Shown in pieces: positions 1 through 7,549 of a DNA stretch of 54,205 nucleotides (its first letter is position 1; the number at the start of each line of letters is the position of its first letter). The notes beneath the pieces are model-generated. The model was given only the letters and a program-made list of their open reading frames with translations. It was not told where the DNA came from and ran no database searches. Origin of the DNA: an uncultured Clostridia bacterium (GTDB lineage Bacteria > Bacillota > Clostridia > Christensenellales > Aristaeellaceae); assembly GCA_946413245.1 (NCBI GenBank), contig CAMKJS010000011.1:1-54205 (forward strand), read 5' to 3'. The translations under genes were made by a program, and so were the position numbers.

Positions 1-48
1 ATTTTGGTTACCATTCTTTACATTTTGGAACCTATTTCAAATGAGACT

Positions 49-68
49 GCCCTGAAGGAAGGGCTTTT
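49..68 (+). terminator. Weak rho-independent terminator
   Basis: GCCCT, a six-base loop and AGGGC are followed directly by TTTT. The stem is only five pairs, so this is a modest call. It would end a + strand transcript entering from left of the window. Confidence 0.45.
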
Positions 69-220
69 GCGCGATCCCTGTCCCGGCGGTCTCAGATGGC
101 CTCTGTCGGTCTCCCGACAGGATTCAGGGGGAACCGGAACCCCGGTCGCGCATTCGTTGCAATGTTTTTGAAAATTTTCTGCGCCTTATGCCGCAAGGGT
201 TTGAACCCGTTTTGGAAAAA

Positions 221-258
221 GGAACCCCTCGGAAATTTCCGAGGGGTTCCCCCGTTTT
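221..258. terminator. Strong terminator, possibly bidirectional
   Basis: Bases 221-250 are a perfect 30-base palindrome (GGAACCCCTCGGAAA and its reverse complement). Five A precede it and CCCGTTTT follows it. It could stop transcription in either direction and insulates the phage operon from whatever lies to the left. Confidence 0.75.
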
Positions 259-283
259 GTGCGGTTTCCCGGATTTCGGGCTT

Positions 284-289
284 TATAAT
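284..289 (+). promoter_or_regulatory. Putative -10 box of the phage late operon
   Basis: TATAAT lies about 50 bases before the first phage start codon and just after the strong palindrome. No good -35 box stands at 16-18 bases; GCGGTT at 261-266 is a poor match. The promoter may need an activator or may be chance. Confidence 0.4.
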
Positions 290-337
290 GGAGATGAGAT
301 GAGAATGATTTGCCCTTCGGGGCAGAGAGGTGACAAT

Positions 338-670
338 ATGGCGTATTTGAAAAAAACCGGCACGGACCTGATCGGGTTCGAAGAAGACGGGGAAGAGGAA
401 GCGTGGCGGGACGAGGAGGACTGGGGGCCCATCGGCGGACCCCGCGGGCTGTATTACCCGAGGGCCTGGGAGCACCTGGCTGTTGCCGTCGCCGCACAGG
501 CAGCGGAGGATTACCGCTGGGCCAGGAAACTGCTGCGGCGGAATCCCCGCAGCCGCCGGGGAAAGCGGATGGCGGAGCAGGTGGAGGAGTTCTTCCGGTC
601 CCCCTGGTTCCGGCATCTGTACGGAGGAGCCGGCGAGGAAATCCTGCGCAGGCTGCGGAAGGGGGAATAA
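338..670 (+). CDS. Small phage protein of unknown function
   Basis: A 110-residue, strongly charged protein with an acidic N-terminal third (EEDGEEEAWRDEEDWG) and a basic Arg-rich C-terminal half. I chose ATG 338 because AGAGGTG stands just upstream; a longer open frame starts at 188 but runs through the terminator palindrome. There is no signal peptide or membrane segment. It is the first gene of the late operon, three bases before the small terminase, so a role in packaging or DNA binding is possible but not shown. Confidence 0.65.
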   Translation: MAYLKKTGTDLIGFEEDGEEEAWRDEEDWGPIGGPRGLYYPRAWEHLAVAVAAQAAEDYRWARKLLRRNPRSRRGKRMAEQVEEFFRSPWFRHLYGGAGEEILRRLRKGE

Positions 671-673
671 GGC

Positions 674-1066
674 ATGGAAAACCGCGGAGAAGCGCTCCGG
701 GGACTGCGGCGGGAACTGACCCGGGAGATGTTTGAGGAGCTGTGCGCTCTGCAGTGCCGGCCGGAGGAAATCCTGGGCTATGTGGGTACGGAACGGCCCA
801 AGCTGGAGCGCTGGTGCCGGAAGGTATACGGGAAAAAGTACGGGCTGGACAGGATCATGCGCATGCTGCGGCAGGACGGACTCATCGCCATCCGCCGGGC
901 CAGCTTCGACCAGTTGAAAAAGAGCGCCCCCCTGGTCGCCCAGCAGTACAGCCGCTTCCTGCCCGGCGCCGGGCAGGAGGAGGAAGAGGATAACGCGGCG
1001 GTGCGGGCCTTTACCGCCATGCTGGACGGCGCGGACAAAGAAAAGATGGAGGAGCTGTTCGGATGA
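674..1066 (+). CDS. Probable terminase small subunit
   Basis: A 130-residue protein directly before the large terminase, sharing an ATGA stop/start overlap with it. Residues about 12-75 are helical and resemble a helix-turn-helix (EEILGYVGTERPKLERW, then GLDRIMRMLRQDG). The C-terminus is acidic (QEEEEDN). Small terminase subunits recognise the packaging site and regulate the large subunit. The call rests on position, size and predicted fold rather than a diagnostic motif. Confidence 0.65.
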   Translation: MENRGEALRGLRRELTREMFEELCALQCRPEEILGYVGTERPKLERWCRKVYGKKYGLDRIMRMLRQDGLIAIRRASFDQLKKSAPLVAQQYSRFLPGAGQEEEEDNAAVRAFTAMLDGADKEKMEELFG

Positions 1067-2340
1067 GCACGGCACCGTTTCAGCTGAAACCCTTTTCCCG
1101 CCGCCAGCAGCAGTGCCTGCTCTGGTGGCGGGAAGGCTCGGGCCACGAGCATTGCCGGATCATGCTGGCGGACGGGGCGATCCGCTCCGGAAAAACCGTC
1201 GCCATGATCTTTTCCTTCCTGGAATGGAGCCTGACCCGGTTCTCCCATCAGGATTTCATCGTGGCAGGCGTAACCGCGGGGGCCCTGAAACGCAACGTGC
1301 TGGAGCCCATGTTCCGGATTCTGGACACGTTCCGCGTGCCCTGGACCCTGAAGCGGACCGAGGGAAAGATCCTTATCGGAAGCAACGCCTACCACATCTT
1401 CGGCGCGGACAAGGACAACGCCCAGGACAAGCTGCAGGGCATGACCGCCGCCGGAGCCTACGCGGACGAGGCGGCCCTGTTTCCCCGATCCTTTGTGGAT
1501 CAGATGATCGGGCGGTGCTCCGTGGCGGGAAGCCGGATCTTTATGAACTGCAATCCCGCCGGGGCGTATCACTACCTGAAGACGGACTTCATCGACCGGG
1601 CGGACGAGATCGGCATGTACCGGCTGCACTTTACGATGGACGACAACCTGACGCTGTCGCCGGAAATCCGGGAAAGCTACGCCCGCTCCTTCTCCGGCGT
1701 GTTTTACCGGCAGTATATCCTCGGGGAGTGGGTCAGCGCCGAAGGGGCGGTCTATCCCATGTGGGACGACACAGAAAACACCTTCTTGCTGGGAGAGGAC
1801 CTGCCGGCCGCCCCGGCGGAACGGGGCGCCGGAAAGCGTTTCGCGGCCGTCGACTACGGCACCGCCAATCCCTGCGTGTTTCTGGACGTATGGGACGACG
1901 GAAAGGTGTTCTGGATTCTGAATGAGTATTACTGGGATTCCGCCGCCCGGCGGCGGCAGAAGACCGACGCGGAATACGCGGAGGATCTGGGAGCCTTCCT
2001 GGAAGGGGACCCGGACGTCCAGATCATTCTGGATCCCAGCGCGGCCTCTTTCCGGACGGAGCTGCGGAACAGGGGCTTCCGGGTGCTGAACGCGCGGAAC
2101 GAAGTGCGGGAGGGCATCTCCACCACGGCGGTGCTCATCGGAAACCGGCAAGTGCGCGCGGAGCGGAGCCGGACGCCCTGCCTGCAGCGGGAAATGCACG
2201 GGTATCTCTGGGACCCGAAGGCGAAGCTGCGCGGGGAGGAGAAACCCCTGAAGGAGCGGGATCACGCGATGGACGCGCTGCGGTATCTGTGCCACACGAA
2301 GACGGATCGGTGGCGGAGATGTCCATCGCTGCAAACGTAG
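1063..2340 (+). CDS. Phage terminase large subunit
   Basis: A 425-residue DNA-packaging motor. The N-terminal ATPase has Walker A GAIRSGKT (residues 38-45) and Walker B ending in the acidic pair D135-E136 (AYADEA). The C-terminal RNase H-like nuclease has acidic residues at D264 (AAVDYG), D324 (IILDPSA) and D400/D404 (DHAMDALRY). It matches the PBSX/TerL type in size and motif order. The start overlaps the small subunit stop. The final residues after KTDRW and the TAG stop lie in a roughly 40-base sequence repeated again before the portal gene, so the native C-terminus may have been changed. Confidence 0.95.
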   Translation: MSTAPFQLKPFSRRQQQCLLWWREGSGHEHCRIMLADGAIRSGKTVAMIFSFLEWSLTRFSHQDFIVAGVTAGALKRNVLEPMFRILDTFRVPWTLKRTEGKILIGSNAYHIFGADKDNAQDKLQGMTAAGAYADEAALFPRSFVDQMIGRCSVAGSRIFMNCNPAGAYHYLKTDFIDRADEIGMYRLHFTMDDNLTLSPEIRESYARSFSGVFYRQYILGEWVSAEGAVYPMWDDTENTFLLGEDLPAAPAERGAGKRFAAVDYGTANPCVFLDVWDDGKVFWILNEYYWDSAARRRQKTDAEYAEDLGAFLEGDPDVQIILDPSAASFRTELRNRGFRVLNARNEVREGISTTAVLIGNRQVRAERSRTPCLQREMHGYLWDPKAKLRGEEKPLKERDHAMDALRYLCHTKTDRWRRCPSLQT

Positions 2341-2468
2341 GTGCAGCAGGGATGGGTAACATCTCTCCTGTTACAGCCGTCCATTGTTGCGAGCGGCAGT
2401 GAAGCAAGAATGGCTAACGGCGATCACAGGCGGCGATGTCCATCGCTGCAAACGTAAGTGCGGCAGGG
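2311..2468. repeat. Hairpin element bounded by 40-base direct repeats
   Basis: A segment of about 40 bases containing GATGTCCATCGCTGCAAACG occurs at 2311-2352 and again at 2428-2468 with few differences. Between the copies is a hairpin at 2376-2421: a five-pair base (GCCGT/ACGGC), a three-base bulge and a ten-pair stem with one mismatch. A smaller GTAACA/TGTTAC stem precedes it. The left copy encodes the last residues and stop of the terminase gene; the right copy ends just before the portal ribosome binding site. Confidence 0.75.
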
Positions 2469-2481
2469 AAAGGAGCGGAAT

Positions 2482-3771
2482 ATGAACGAGGAAATCCGCA
2501 GGGCGCTGGACGGATACGCGAACGCCGCGGCGTTCCTGGGGGAAGCCTCCCCCCTGTTCGCGGCGGGAACCTTCGTGCGAAACGGGCTGACCGCGGATCC
2601 GGAGCTGCTGACCGCGGCCTACCGGGAATCCTGGCTGGCCAAGCGCATCATCGACATGCCGGCGGAAGACATGACCCGAGCCTGGTATACCCCGGCCTGC
2701 GCGATGCCGGAGGCTGCCCTGCGGCAGCTGAAGCAGCTGGAGGCCCGGCACGCGGTGAAGCAGGAAATCACCAACGCCATCCGGTGGGCCCGGCTCTACG
2801 GAGGCTCCCTGGCCCTGATGGTACTGCGGGGAGAGGAGGAGGTGCTGGACCGGCCGCTGGATCCGGATCTCCTGCTGCCGGACTGCTTTCAGGGGCTGCT
2901 GGTGCTGGACCGGGCCCAGGGGATCCTTCCCTCTCCGGAGCTGGTGAGCGATCTGGACGATCCGGACTTCGGCCTGCCGGTCTGGTATGAAGTCAGCCTG
3001 GACCTGGAATCTCCCCGAACGGTGCGCCTCCACCATTCCCGGGTGCTGCGCTTCGCGGGGCGGGAACTGCCGGCGCTGGAAACGGTCCGGGAGAGCTCCT
3101 GGGGCGCCTCGGAGCTGGAGCACATCTGGGATGAGCTGCAGAAGCGCTCCGCCATTTCGGCGAATATCGCCCAGCTGGTGTTCCAGGCCAACCTGACCAC
3201 CCTGAAGATGAGCGATTTCGGCGAGATGCTGGCCCTGGGCACCGACAGCCAGAAGCGGCAGGTGCTGGAGGCTCTGCAGGAGGAAAACCGCCTGCGTACT
3301 TCCTTCGGGCTGCAGCTGCTGAGCGCCGGTGACGCGCTGGAAACGCATCCCTATTCCTTCGCCGGGCTCTCGGAAATCTATGAATCCTTCATGCTGGACA
3401 TGGCTGGAGCGGCGGAAATTCCGGCCACACGGCTCTTCGGCCGTTCTCCCCAGGGGATGAACGCCACCGGGGAGAGCGATCTGAGGAACTACTACGAAAT
3501 GATCGCCCAGCTGCAGGAGCGGATGCTTCGGCCGGCCCTGGACCGGCTGCTGCCGGTGATGGCCCTTTCCTGCTGGGGAGAGGTGCCGGAGGATCTGGAA
3601 ATCGTGTTCCGGCCGGCGATGACCGCTTCGGCAGCGGAACGGGCTGAGCTGGAGGAAAAGCTGTCCGGGCCGGTGCTGCAGGCGTTTTCCATGGGGCTGC
3701 TGGGCATGGACGAAGCGAAGGCGGAGCTGAAGGCCAGAGGTGAGGATCTGGGGTTCTGGACAAAAATATAG
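2482..3771 (+). CDS. Phage portal protein (DUF1073 type)
   Basis: A 429-residue portal, the dodecameric ring at the capsid vertex through which DNA is packaged and ejected. Typical features include the N-terminal LAKRIIDMPAEDMTRAWY segment, the RWARLYGGSLALM core and the C-terminal GRSPQGMNATGESDLRNYYE segment. I chose ATG 2482 because AAAGGAG lies at good distance; the frame is open from 2458. Some DUF1073 proteins carry a C-terminal Acb1 anti-CBASS phosphodiesterase domain; this one ends after the portal core and shows no such extension. Confidence 0.9.
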   Translation: MNEEIRRALDGYANAAAFLGEASPLFAAGTFVRNGLTADPELLTAAYRESWLAKRIIDMPAEDMTRAWYTPACAMPEAALRQLKQLEARHAVKQEITNAIRWARLYGGSLALMVLRGEEEVLDRPLDPDLLLPDCFQGLLVLDRAQGILPSPELVSDLDDPDFGLPVWYEVSLDLESPRTVRLHHSRVLRFAGRELPALETVRESSWGASELEHIWDELQKRSAISANIAQLVFQANLTTLKMSDFGEMLALGTDSQKRQVLEALQEENRLRTSFGLQLLSAGDALETHPYSFAGLSEIYESFMLDMAGAAEIPATRLFGRSPQGMNATGESDLRNYYEMIAQLQERMLRPALDRLLPVMALSCWGEVPEDLEIVFRPAMTASAAERAELEEKLSGPVLQAFSMGLLGMDEAKAELKARGEDLGFWTKI

Positions 3772-3785
3772 AGGAGGGAGTTCGC

Positions 3786-5114
3786 TTGGTCTATTACGGG
3801 ACGAGGCTGTCGGAAAACATCTCCCGGCGGGAGCCGGAGGGATATCTGCTGTGCCTGAACGTGCCGGTGGCGCGAAGCGGAACGCAGCAGTATCTGGCGG
3901 AAGAGCTGGGCCTGCCGGGCAGCGGAGGGTGGATCCCGGTGTTCCGGCCGGAGGAGGAGGTATTCTCCCGGGAATGCATCGCTTCCTTCGAGGGAATGCC
4001 GGTCACCAACGACCACCCGCCGGAGGGCGTGACGCTGGAAAACATCCGGCGGCTGCAGAAGGGGCACGCCCACAACGTGCGGCGCGGCAGCGGAGACGAA
4101 AAGGACCTGCTGCTGGCGGACCTGATGATCACCGACCGGGAGCTGATCGACGCCATCCTGGGCGGCAAGCGGGAAATATCCTGCGGCTATACCTATGAGC
4201 TGTCCGAAGAAGACGGACGCTTTGTGCAGCGAAAGATTCGCGGCAACCACGTGGCGGTAGTCGACGCCGGCCGCGCGGGGCACCGCGTTTCCATCCGGGA
4301 CACCCGGCCGGAGGCCGGCCCGGAATCCCCTGTTTCCCAACCGACAGAAAGGAGTACACCGATGAAGAAAAAGTCCATTGCCCACGTGCTGGCCCGGATG
4401 GCCAGGGACGGCGACACCGAAAGCGTCGCGGAAATTCTGGAGGAAATGCTCGCTCCGGAGGAAGAAAAGGCGGAAGCCGCCGGCCCGGACCCGGAGGAAG
4501 CAACCGAGAAAACAAAGGAAGAAGAGGCGATCGCGGAGATCACGGTGCCGGAGGCGGCGCAGATTACGATCGGCAGTGACGCCGCGGCGGCGATTCTCGA
4601 ACGTCTGGACCGCCTGATCGCGCTGCTCGGCGCGGCGACGGAAGCCCTGCCGGAGCCGCCCGCGGAGCCCGCCGGGGACGAAGATCCCCTGATCGAGGAG
4701 ATGACCGAAGCGGTGGAGGAAGCCATGGAGGCCATGGCCGCCGCCGGGGAGGCCGGCGCGGAACCCGCTGACGTGCAGGAACTGCTGGAAGAGCTGGAGG
4801 AGCCGGTTTCCTCGGTGCTGGAGCCGGAAGAAGACGCGGAGGAGGATCCGGTCTGCACGGCGGACGCCCTGCGGGCAGCGCTGCGCGCGGTGCGTCCCGC
4901 CCTGGCCCGGATGCCGAAGAAGCAGCGGACGAAGGTCTGCGCGGAGATCGCCGGACGCGTACGGAACGGCGCCGCCATGGACAGCCGGGGCGACGGAAGC
5001 GTGTACGCGGCCCTGGCCCGGAAGGGAAAGGCCCGGGAGACCGCGGATCCCGCCGAGCTGGGCCGCCGCATCATGGCCGCCCGCAACGTCAACCAGAGAA
5101 AGTATGCTCCATAA
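3786..5114 (+). CDS. DUF2213 prohead protease fused to a scaffold domain
   Basis: A 442-residue protein with two parts. Residues about 1-175 match the DUF2213 head-maturation protease family, with conserved stretches NDHPPEG (H77), EISCGYTYEL (S132) and GNHVAVVD (H155) that fit a serine-protease active site. Residues 193-442 are very acidic, Ala/Glu-rich and largely helical, as in scaffolding domains. Translation starts at TTG 3786 behind GAGGAGGG. The gene sits between portal and cement/capsid, as usual. An internal in-frame start at 4362 can produce the scaffold part alone. Its TAA stop overlaps the first base of a hairpin repeat. Confidence 0.85.
   Translation: MVYYGTRLSENISRREPEGYLLCLNVPVARSGTQQYLAEELGLPGSGGWIPVFRPEEEVFSRECIASFEGMPVTNDHPPEGVTLENIRRLQKGHAHNVRRGSGDEKDLLLADLMITDRELIDAILGGKREISCGYTYELSEEDGRFVQRKIRGNHVAVVDAGRAGHRVSIRDTRPEAGPESPVSQPTERSTPMKKKSIAHVLARMARDGDTESVAEILEEMLAPEEEKAEAAGPDPEEATEKTKEEEAIAEITVPEAAQITIGSDAAAAILERLDRLIALLGAATEALPEPPAEPAGDEDPLIEEMTEAVEEAMEAMAAAGEAGAEPADVQELLEELEEPVSSVLEPEEDAEEDPVCTADALRAALRAVRPALARMPKKQRTKVCAEIAGRVRNGAAMDSRGDGSVYAALARKGKARETADPAELGRRIMAARNVNQRKYAP
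4362..5114 (+). CDS. Nested internal-start scaffold protein
   Basis: ATG 4362 is in frame with the protease gene (codon 193). It is preceded by AAAGGAG at 4348-4354 with a seven-base spacer, better than the TTG start of the full protein. The product would be a 250-residue acidic scaffold beginning MKKKSIAHVL. Protease/scaffold pairs made by nested initiation are known, for example lambda C and Nu3. Use of the internal start here is inferred from the site alone. Confidence 0.7.
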   Translation: MKKKSIAHVLARMARDGDTESVAEILEEMLAPEEEKAEAAGPDPEEATEKTKEEEAIAEITVPEAAQITIGSDAAAAILERLDRLIALLGAATEALPEPPAEPAGDEDPLIEEMTEAVEEAMEAMAAAGEAGAEPADVQELLEELEEPVSSVLEPEEDAEEDPVCTADALRAALRAVRPALARMPKKQRTKVCAEIAGRVRNGAAMDSRGDGSVYAALARKGKARETADPAELGRRIMAARNVNQRKYAP

Positions 5115-5200
5115 CGAATCCGGTTTCCGGATTCGTTCATCATCGGTATGAAAGGGAACATATTGATTTGCCTGCGGCAAATCAATGTGAAAATACGTAT
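5112..5200. repeat. Two-hairpin dispersed repeat, copy 1
   Basis: Hairpin 1 is ACGAATCCGG-TTT-CCGGATTCGT (5114-5136). Hairpin 2 is ATTGATTTGCC-TGC-GGCAAATCAAT (5162-5186). A spacer of 25 bases lies between them. The element begins at the stop codon of the protease-scaffold gene and runs to just before the cement gene ribosome binding site. Two more copies are at 8912 and 34403. Confidence 0.9.
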
Positions 5201-5214
5201 AAGGAGGCAAAGAG

Positions 5215-5718
5215 ATGGGACAGGTAATATCTGCTTTTACCCCGGGATGGCCGGGGAGTATTTCCAGGTCCGCTGACGATATCGTGGTAGCGATGCCCAA
5301 CCGGGAAAGCGAGAACGACATCGCCTTCGGCGCGCCGGTATGGCTGTCCTCGGACCGCAAAGGCGTGCGGAACTGGGTCAGCGGAGACACCATGGACGGG
5401 TTCGTGGGCTTCGCGGTGCGGGTGCCGAGCAAAACCCCCGACGCGTACCCCGGAGGCAGCATGCCGGATGCCGGCAGCCGCGGCAGCTGGAAGCCGGGAG
5501 AGCCGGTGGACGTGCTGGTGCGGGGCTGCATCGTGGTGCAGGCCGCCGGAGCGCCGCAGCAGGGCGGACAAGCCTACCTGAACGCTGCCACCGGCATGGT
5601 GACGGCGTCCGCGGGGACCAACCCGGCGAACCTGGCACTGACAGGCTGCCGCTTCCGGAAGGAAACCGTGGCCGGCAGCACCGCCGAGCTTGTGCTGACC
5701 ACCCGCACCACCGTGTAA
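5215..5718 (+). CDS. Capsid cement/decoration protein
   Basis: A 167-residue protein with no signal peptide or membrane segment, rich in Gly, Ala, Val and Thr, as in beta-structured capsid proteins. It resembles the phage structural cement (Gp24-like) family found directly before DUF2184 capsid genes, with an alanine/glycine-rich middle (QAAGAPQQGGQAYLN) and a C-terminal strand ending LTTRTTV. ATG 5215 follows AAGGAGGCAAAG. These proteins stabilise expanded capsids. Its TAA stop is directly followed by a small palindromic repeat. Confidence 0.75.
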   Translation: MGQVISAFTPGWPGSISRSADDIVVAMPNRESENDIAFGAPVWLSSDRKGVRNWVSGDTMDGFVGFAVRVPSKTPDAYPGGSMPDAGSRGSWKPGEPVDVLVRGCIVVQAAGAPQQGGQAYLNAATGMVTASAGTNPANLALTGCRFRKETVAGSTAELVLTTRTTV

Positions 5719-5719
5719 A

Positions 5720-5746
5720 GGAGACAGGGGACGGTTCTCTGTCTCC
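5720..5746. repeat. REP-type palindrome
   Basis: GGAGACAG and CTGTCTCC form a perfect eight-pair stem around GGGACGGTT..., one base after the cement gene stop. From memory, very similar GACAGGGGACGGTTCT palindromes flank IS200-like REP-associated transposases (RAYT) in Clostridia. No transposase is nearby, so this would be a non-autonomous copy. Confidence 0.65.
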
Positions 5747-5780
5747 GCCCCGACGACGAGAAACAGGAGGGATTTCTGAG

Positions 5781-6743
5781 ATGATCCGTTCGCCCCGCAT
5801 GCCTTCCCGACTGAAGGCGAATGACTCCTACCTCTTCCTGATGAAGGAACTGGAAAAGGTGGACGACAAAATCCTGGAGCCCCTGGCCGGAACTGACTGG
5901 CCCAGGGATATGCCGGTGATCACCGGCGGCGGGCTCATGGAAAACATCGCGTCCATCGACGTGACCTATGCCTCCACCGGAGGCGACGAGGACGGCCTCT
6001 TCTACGAGGCGGCCAACGATATCCCCGTCATTCAGGCGGACCTGTCCAAGCAGGTAGCCCGGACCTTCAACTTCGCGGAGTATATGTCCTTCTCCACCAT
6101 GGAGATGGAGAAAATGCGCCAGGTGGGCCGGGATCCGGAAACATTCCTGAACAAGGGCATCCGGCTGCACTGCGACAAGGTGATCGACCGGAGCGTGTAC
6201 CGGGGTTTTTCGAAGCTGAACTCCACGGGACTCATCAACAACCCGCTGGTCACCCGGGCCTCCGCGGCCGTCGGCGCGGCCGGCGCCACCCAGTGGGACC
6301 GGAAAACCGCCGACGAGATCCTGGCGGATATCAACGCGGCGATCTCCGCCGTATGGAGCGTGAACGACTGCTCCTCGGACGCCCTGCCGAACCATATCCT
6401 GGTGCCGGTGGCCCAGTTCGGCGCCCTGGTAACCCGGAAGGTGTCCGACGATTCCGAGCGCTCCATTCTCACCTATGTGCTGGAAAACAACCTGAGCGCG
6501 CAGCAGGGCGGGGATATGGTGATTTCTCCCTGCAAGTGGTGCCGCGAAGCGGGCGCCGGTTCCGCGGACCGGATGGTGGTCTACACCAACCGGGCGGACC
6601 GGATCTGCTTCAACCTGACCCAGCCCCTGCGGAGAATGGACACGGAATACGCCGGCATGCAGGTGAAGATTCCCTATATCGCCCAGTTCTCCGAGGTACG
6701 GTTCCTGTATCCGACGACGGTACGGTATCTAGACGGGATTTGA
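5781..6743 (+). CDS. Major capsid protein (DUF2184 type)
   Basis: A 320-residue protein in the major capsid position. It has family-typical stretches: NIASIDVTYASTGGDEDGL, KQVARTFNFAEYMSFSTME, and a C-terminal AGMQVKIPYIAQFSEVRF. It should take the HK97 fold and assemble the head shell. ATG 5781 follows AGGAGGGATTTCTGAG. The protease upstream lacks an obvious cleavage motif in this protein. The TGA stop is inside a 15-base inverted repeat. Confidence 0.88.
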   Translation: MIRSPRMPSRLKANDSYLFLMKELEKVDDKILEPLAGTDWPRDMPVITGGGLMENIASIDVTYASTGGDEDGLFYEAANDIPVIQADLSKQVARTFNFAEYMSFSTMEMEKMRQVGRDPETFLNKGIRLHCDKVIDRSVYRGFSKLNSTGLINNPLVTRASAAVGAAGATQWDRKTADEILADINAAISAVWSVNDCSSDALPNHILVPVAQFGALVTRKVSDDSERSILTYVLENNLSAQQGGDMVISPCKWCREAGAGSADRMVVYTNRADRICFNLTQPLRRMDTEYAGMQVKIPYIAQFSEVRFLYPTTVRYLDGI

Positions 6744-6840
6744 TCTGATAACTGTCTGTGACAGGAATCTTATCAGATCAAATCTCAACCGAAGCGAGCG
6801 AGCTCCGCGGTGCGGAGTCGCGACGACTGAGGTTGCGGAT
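6737..6840. repeat. Perfect 15-pair inverted repeat plus second hairpin
   Basis: GATTTGATCTGATAA (6737-6751) and TTATCAGATCAAATC (6770-6784) are exact complements. The loop holds a CTGTC/GACAG mini-stem. After it comes CTCCG-CGGTG-CGGAG within an AACC...GGTT pair. The left arm overlaps the capsid stop codon. No T-run follows, so it is not a classical terminator. Confidence 0.85.
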
Positions 6841-6872
6841 GAAGCTGCGAATATCAACAAGGAGGTGCTTTG

Positions 6873-7169
6873 ATGCTGATTCTTTCCCGCGTATGCGCGG
6901 AATTCCACGACGACCGGGGGCGGACAGTGTTCGCCGTGACTCCCGCCACCCGGAACACCTTTCAGGAGGCCCCGGACTCCATCCGGGCGGATCCCCTGTT
7001 TCAGCTGCTGCTGGACGAAGGATCCCTGGAGGCGAACCTGACGCCGGCTGCCCGGAAGGCGCTGGAGAACGACCCGGCCCAGGGAGCAGACGCCGCGGGC
7101 CGGAAGGCGAAACCGGCCGAAAAACCGGCTGACAAGCCGGCGGAAAAAGCCACGGAGAAAACCCGCTGA
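6873..7169 (+). CDS. Small phage head protein, function unknown
   Basis: A 98-residue protein between capsid and connector genes. Residues 1-70 look folded; the rest is a low-complexity Lys/Ala/Pro tail with repeated PAEKP/PADKP/PAEKA units. ATG 6873 follows AAGGAGGTG; a TTG at 6870 is possible. Genes here often encode small head or head-tail joining proteins. It overlaps the next gene by one base (TGATG). Confidence 0.6.
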   Translation: MLILSRVCAEFHDDRGRTVFAVTPATRNTFQEAPDSIRADPLFQLLLDEGSLEANLTPAARKALENDPAQGADAAGRKAKPAEKPADKPAEKATEKTR

Positions 7170-7525
7170 TGCTCACGCCGGAGGAGCTGGCCGCCTGGTA
7201 TCCCCAGTTCGCGGCATTCCTGCCCGCGGCCGTGCTCACCGGAGTCCTTGAGCAGGCAAACGCCCGCTTCGGGGACTTCGGCGCCGACACGGGCGAAGCC
7301 CGCCGGCTTTACGCGGCCCATAAACTGACCTTATACAGCCGGGCTGCCGGCAGCGGCGGGGAAACCGGCGCACGGATCACCGGGAAAAAGGTGGGCGAAG
7401 TACAGATCACCTACGCCTCCCCGGTTTCCGCGCAGACCGCCTTCGCGGATCTGACGGAAACCGCCTACGGGCTGGAGCTGCTCTCCCTGCTGCGCCTGCA
7501 CGGCCGGACAAAATACGTGCCGTAA
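7169..7525 (+). CDS. Head-tail connector (DUF4054-like)
   Basis: A 118-residue protein with the helical layout and ARRLYAAHKLTLYSR segment of the DUF4054/gp6-like connector family, plus a C-terminal AYGLELLSLLRL segment. Connectors of this kind sit below the portal and dock the tail. Its position after the capsid supports the call. The start overlaps the previous stop. Confidence 0.7.
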   Translation: MLTPEELAAWYPQFAAFLPAAVLTGVLEQANARFGDFGADTGEARRLYAAHKLTLYSRAAGSGGETGARITGKKVGEVQITYASPVSAQTAFADLTETAYGLELLSLLRLHGRTKYVP

Positions 7526-7549
7526 GGCGCAGGAGTGTGAACGGAACCC

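Larger units (their letters stand above)
1..337. other. Non-coding region before the phage late operon
   Basis: I see no credible gene in the first 337 bases. The stretch holds a small hairpin followed by four T (49-68), a longer perfect palindrome (221-250) and a -10-like box (284-289). An open frame at 96-302 runs through the palindrome and has no ribosome binding site, so I do not call it. The segment 69-220 has small fold-backs but nothing I can name. Confidence 0.6.

Noticed and set aside
186-215. tRNA-like T-arm (GGGTTTGAACCC) that might be a phage attachment site
   Set aside because: No acceptor stem, anticodon arm or CCA end can be built around it, and no matching repeat was seen at the right end of the prophage.
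96-302. 68-codon open frame before the phage operon
   Set aside because: It runs through the strong terminator palindrome and lacks a ribosome binding site.
778-2334. 518-codon open frame on the - strand
   Set aside because: It is antisense to the terminase genes and has no family features.
2482-3771. Acb1 anti-CBASS activity in the portal protein
   Set aside because: The family can carry an Acb1 domain, but this protein ends after the portal core and shows no paired HxT-type motif or extension.
3492-5531. 679-codon open frame on the - strand
   Set aside because: It lies across portal, protease and cement genes with known motifs on the + strand; such shadows are common at this GC content.
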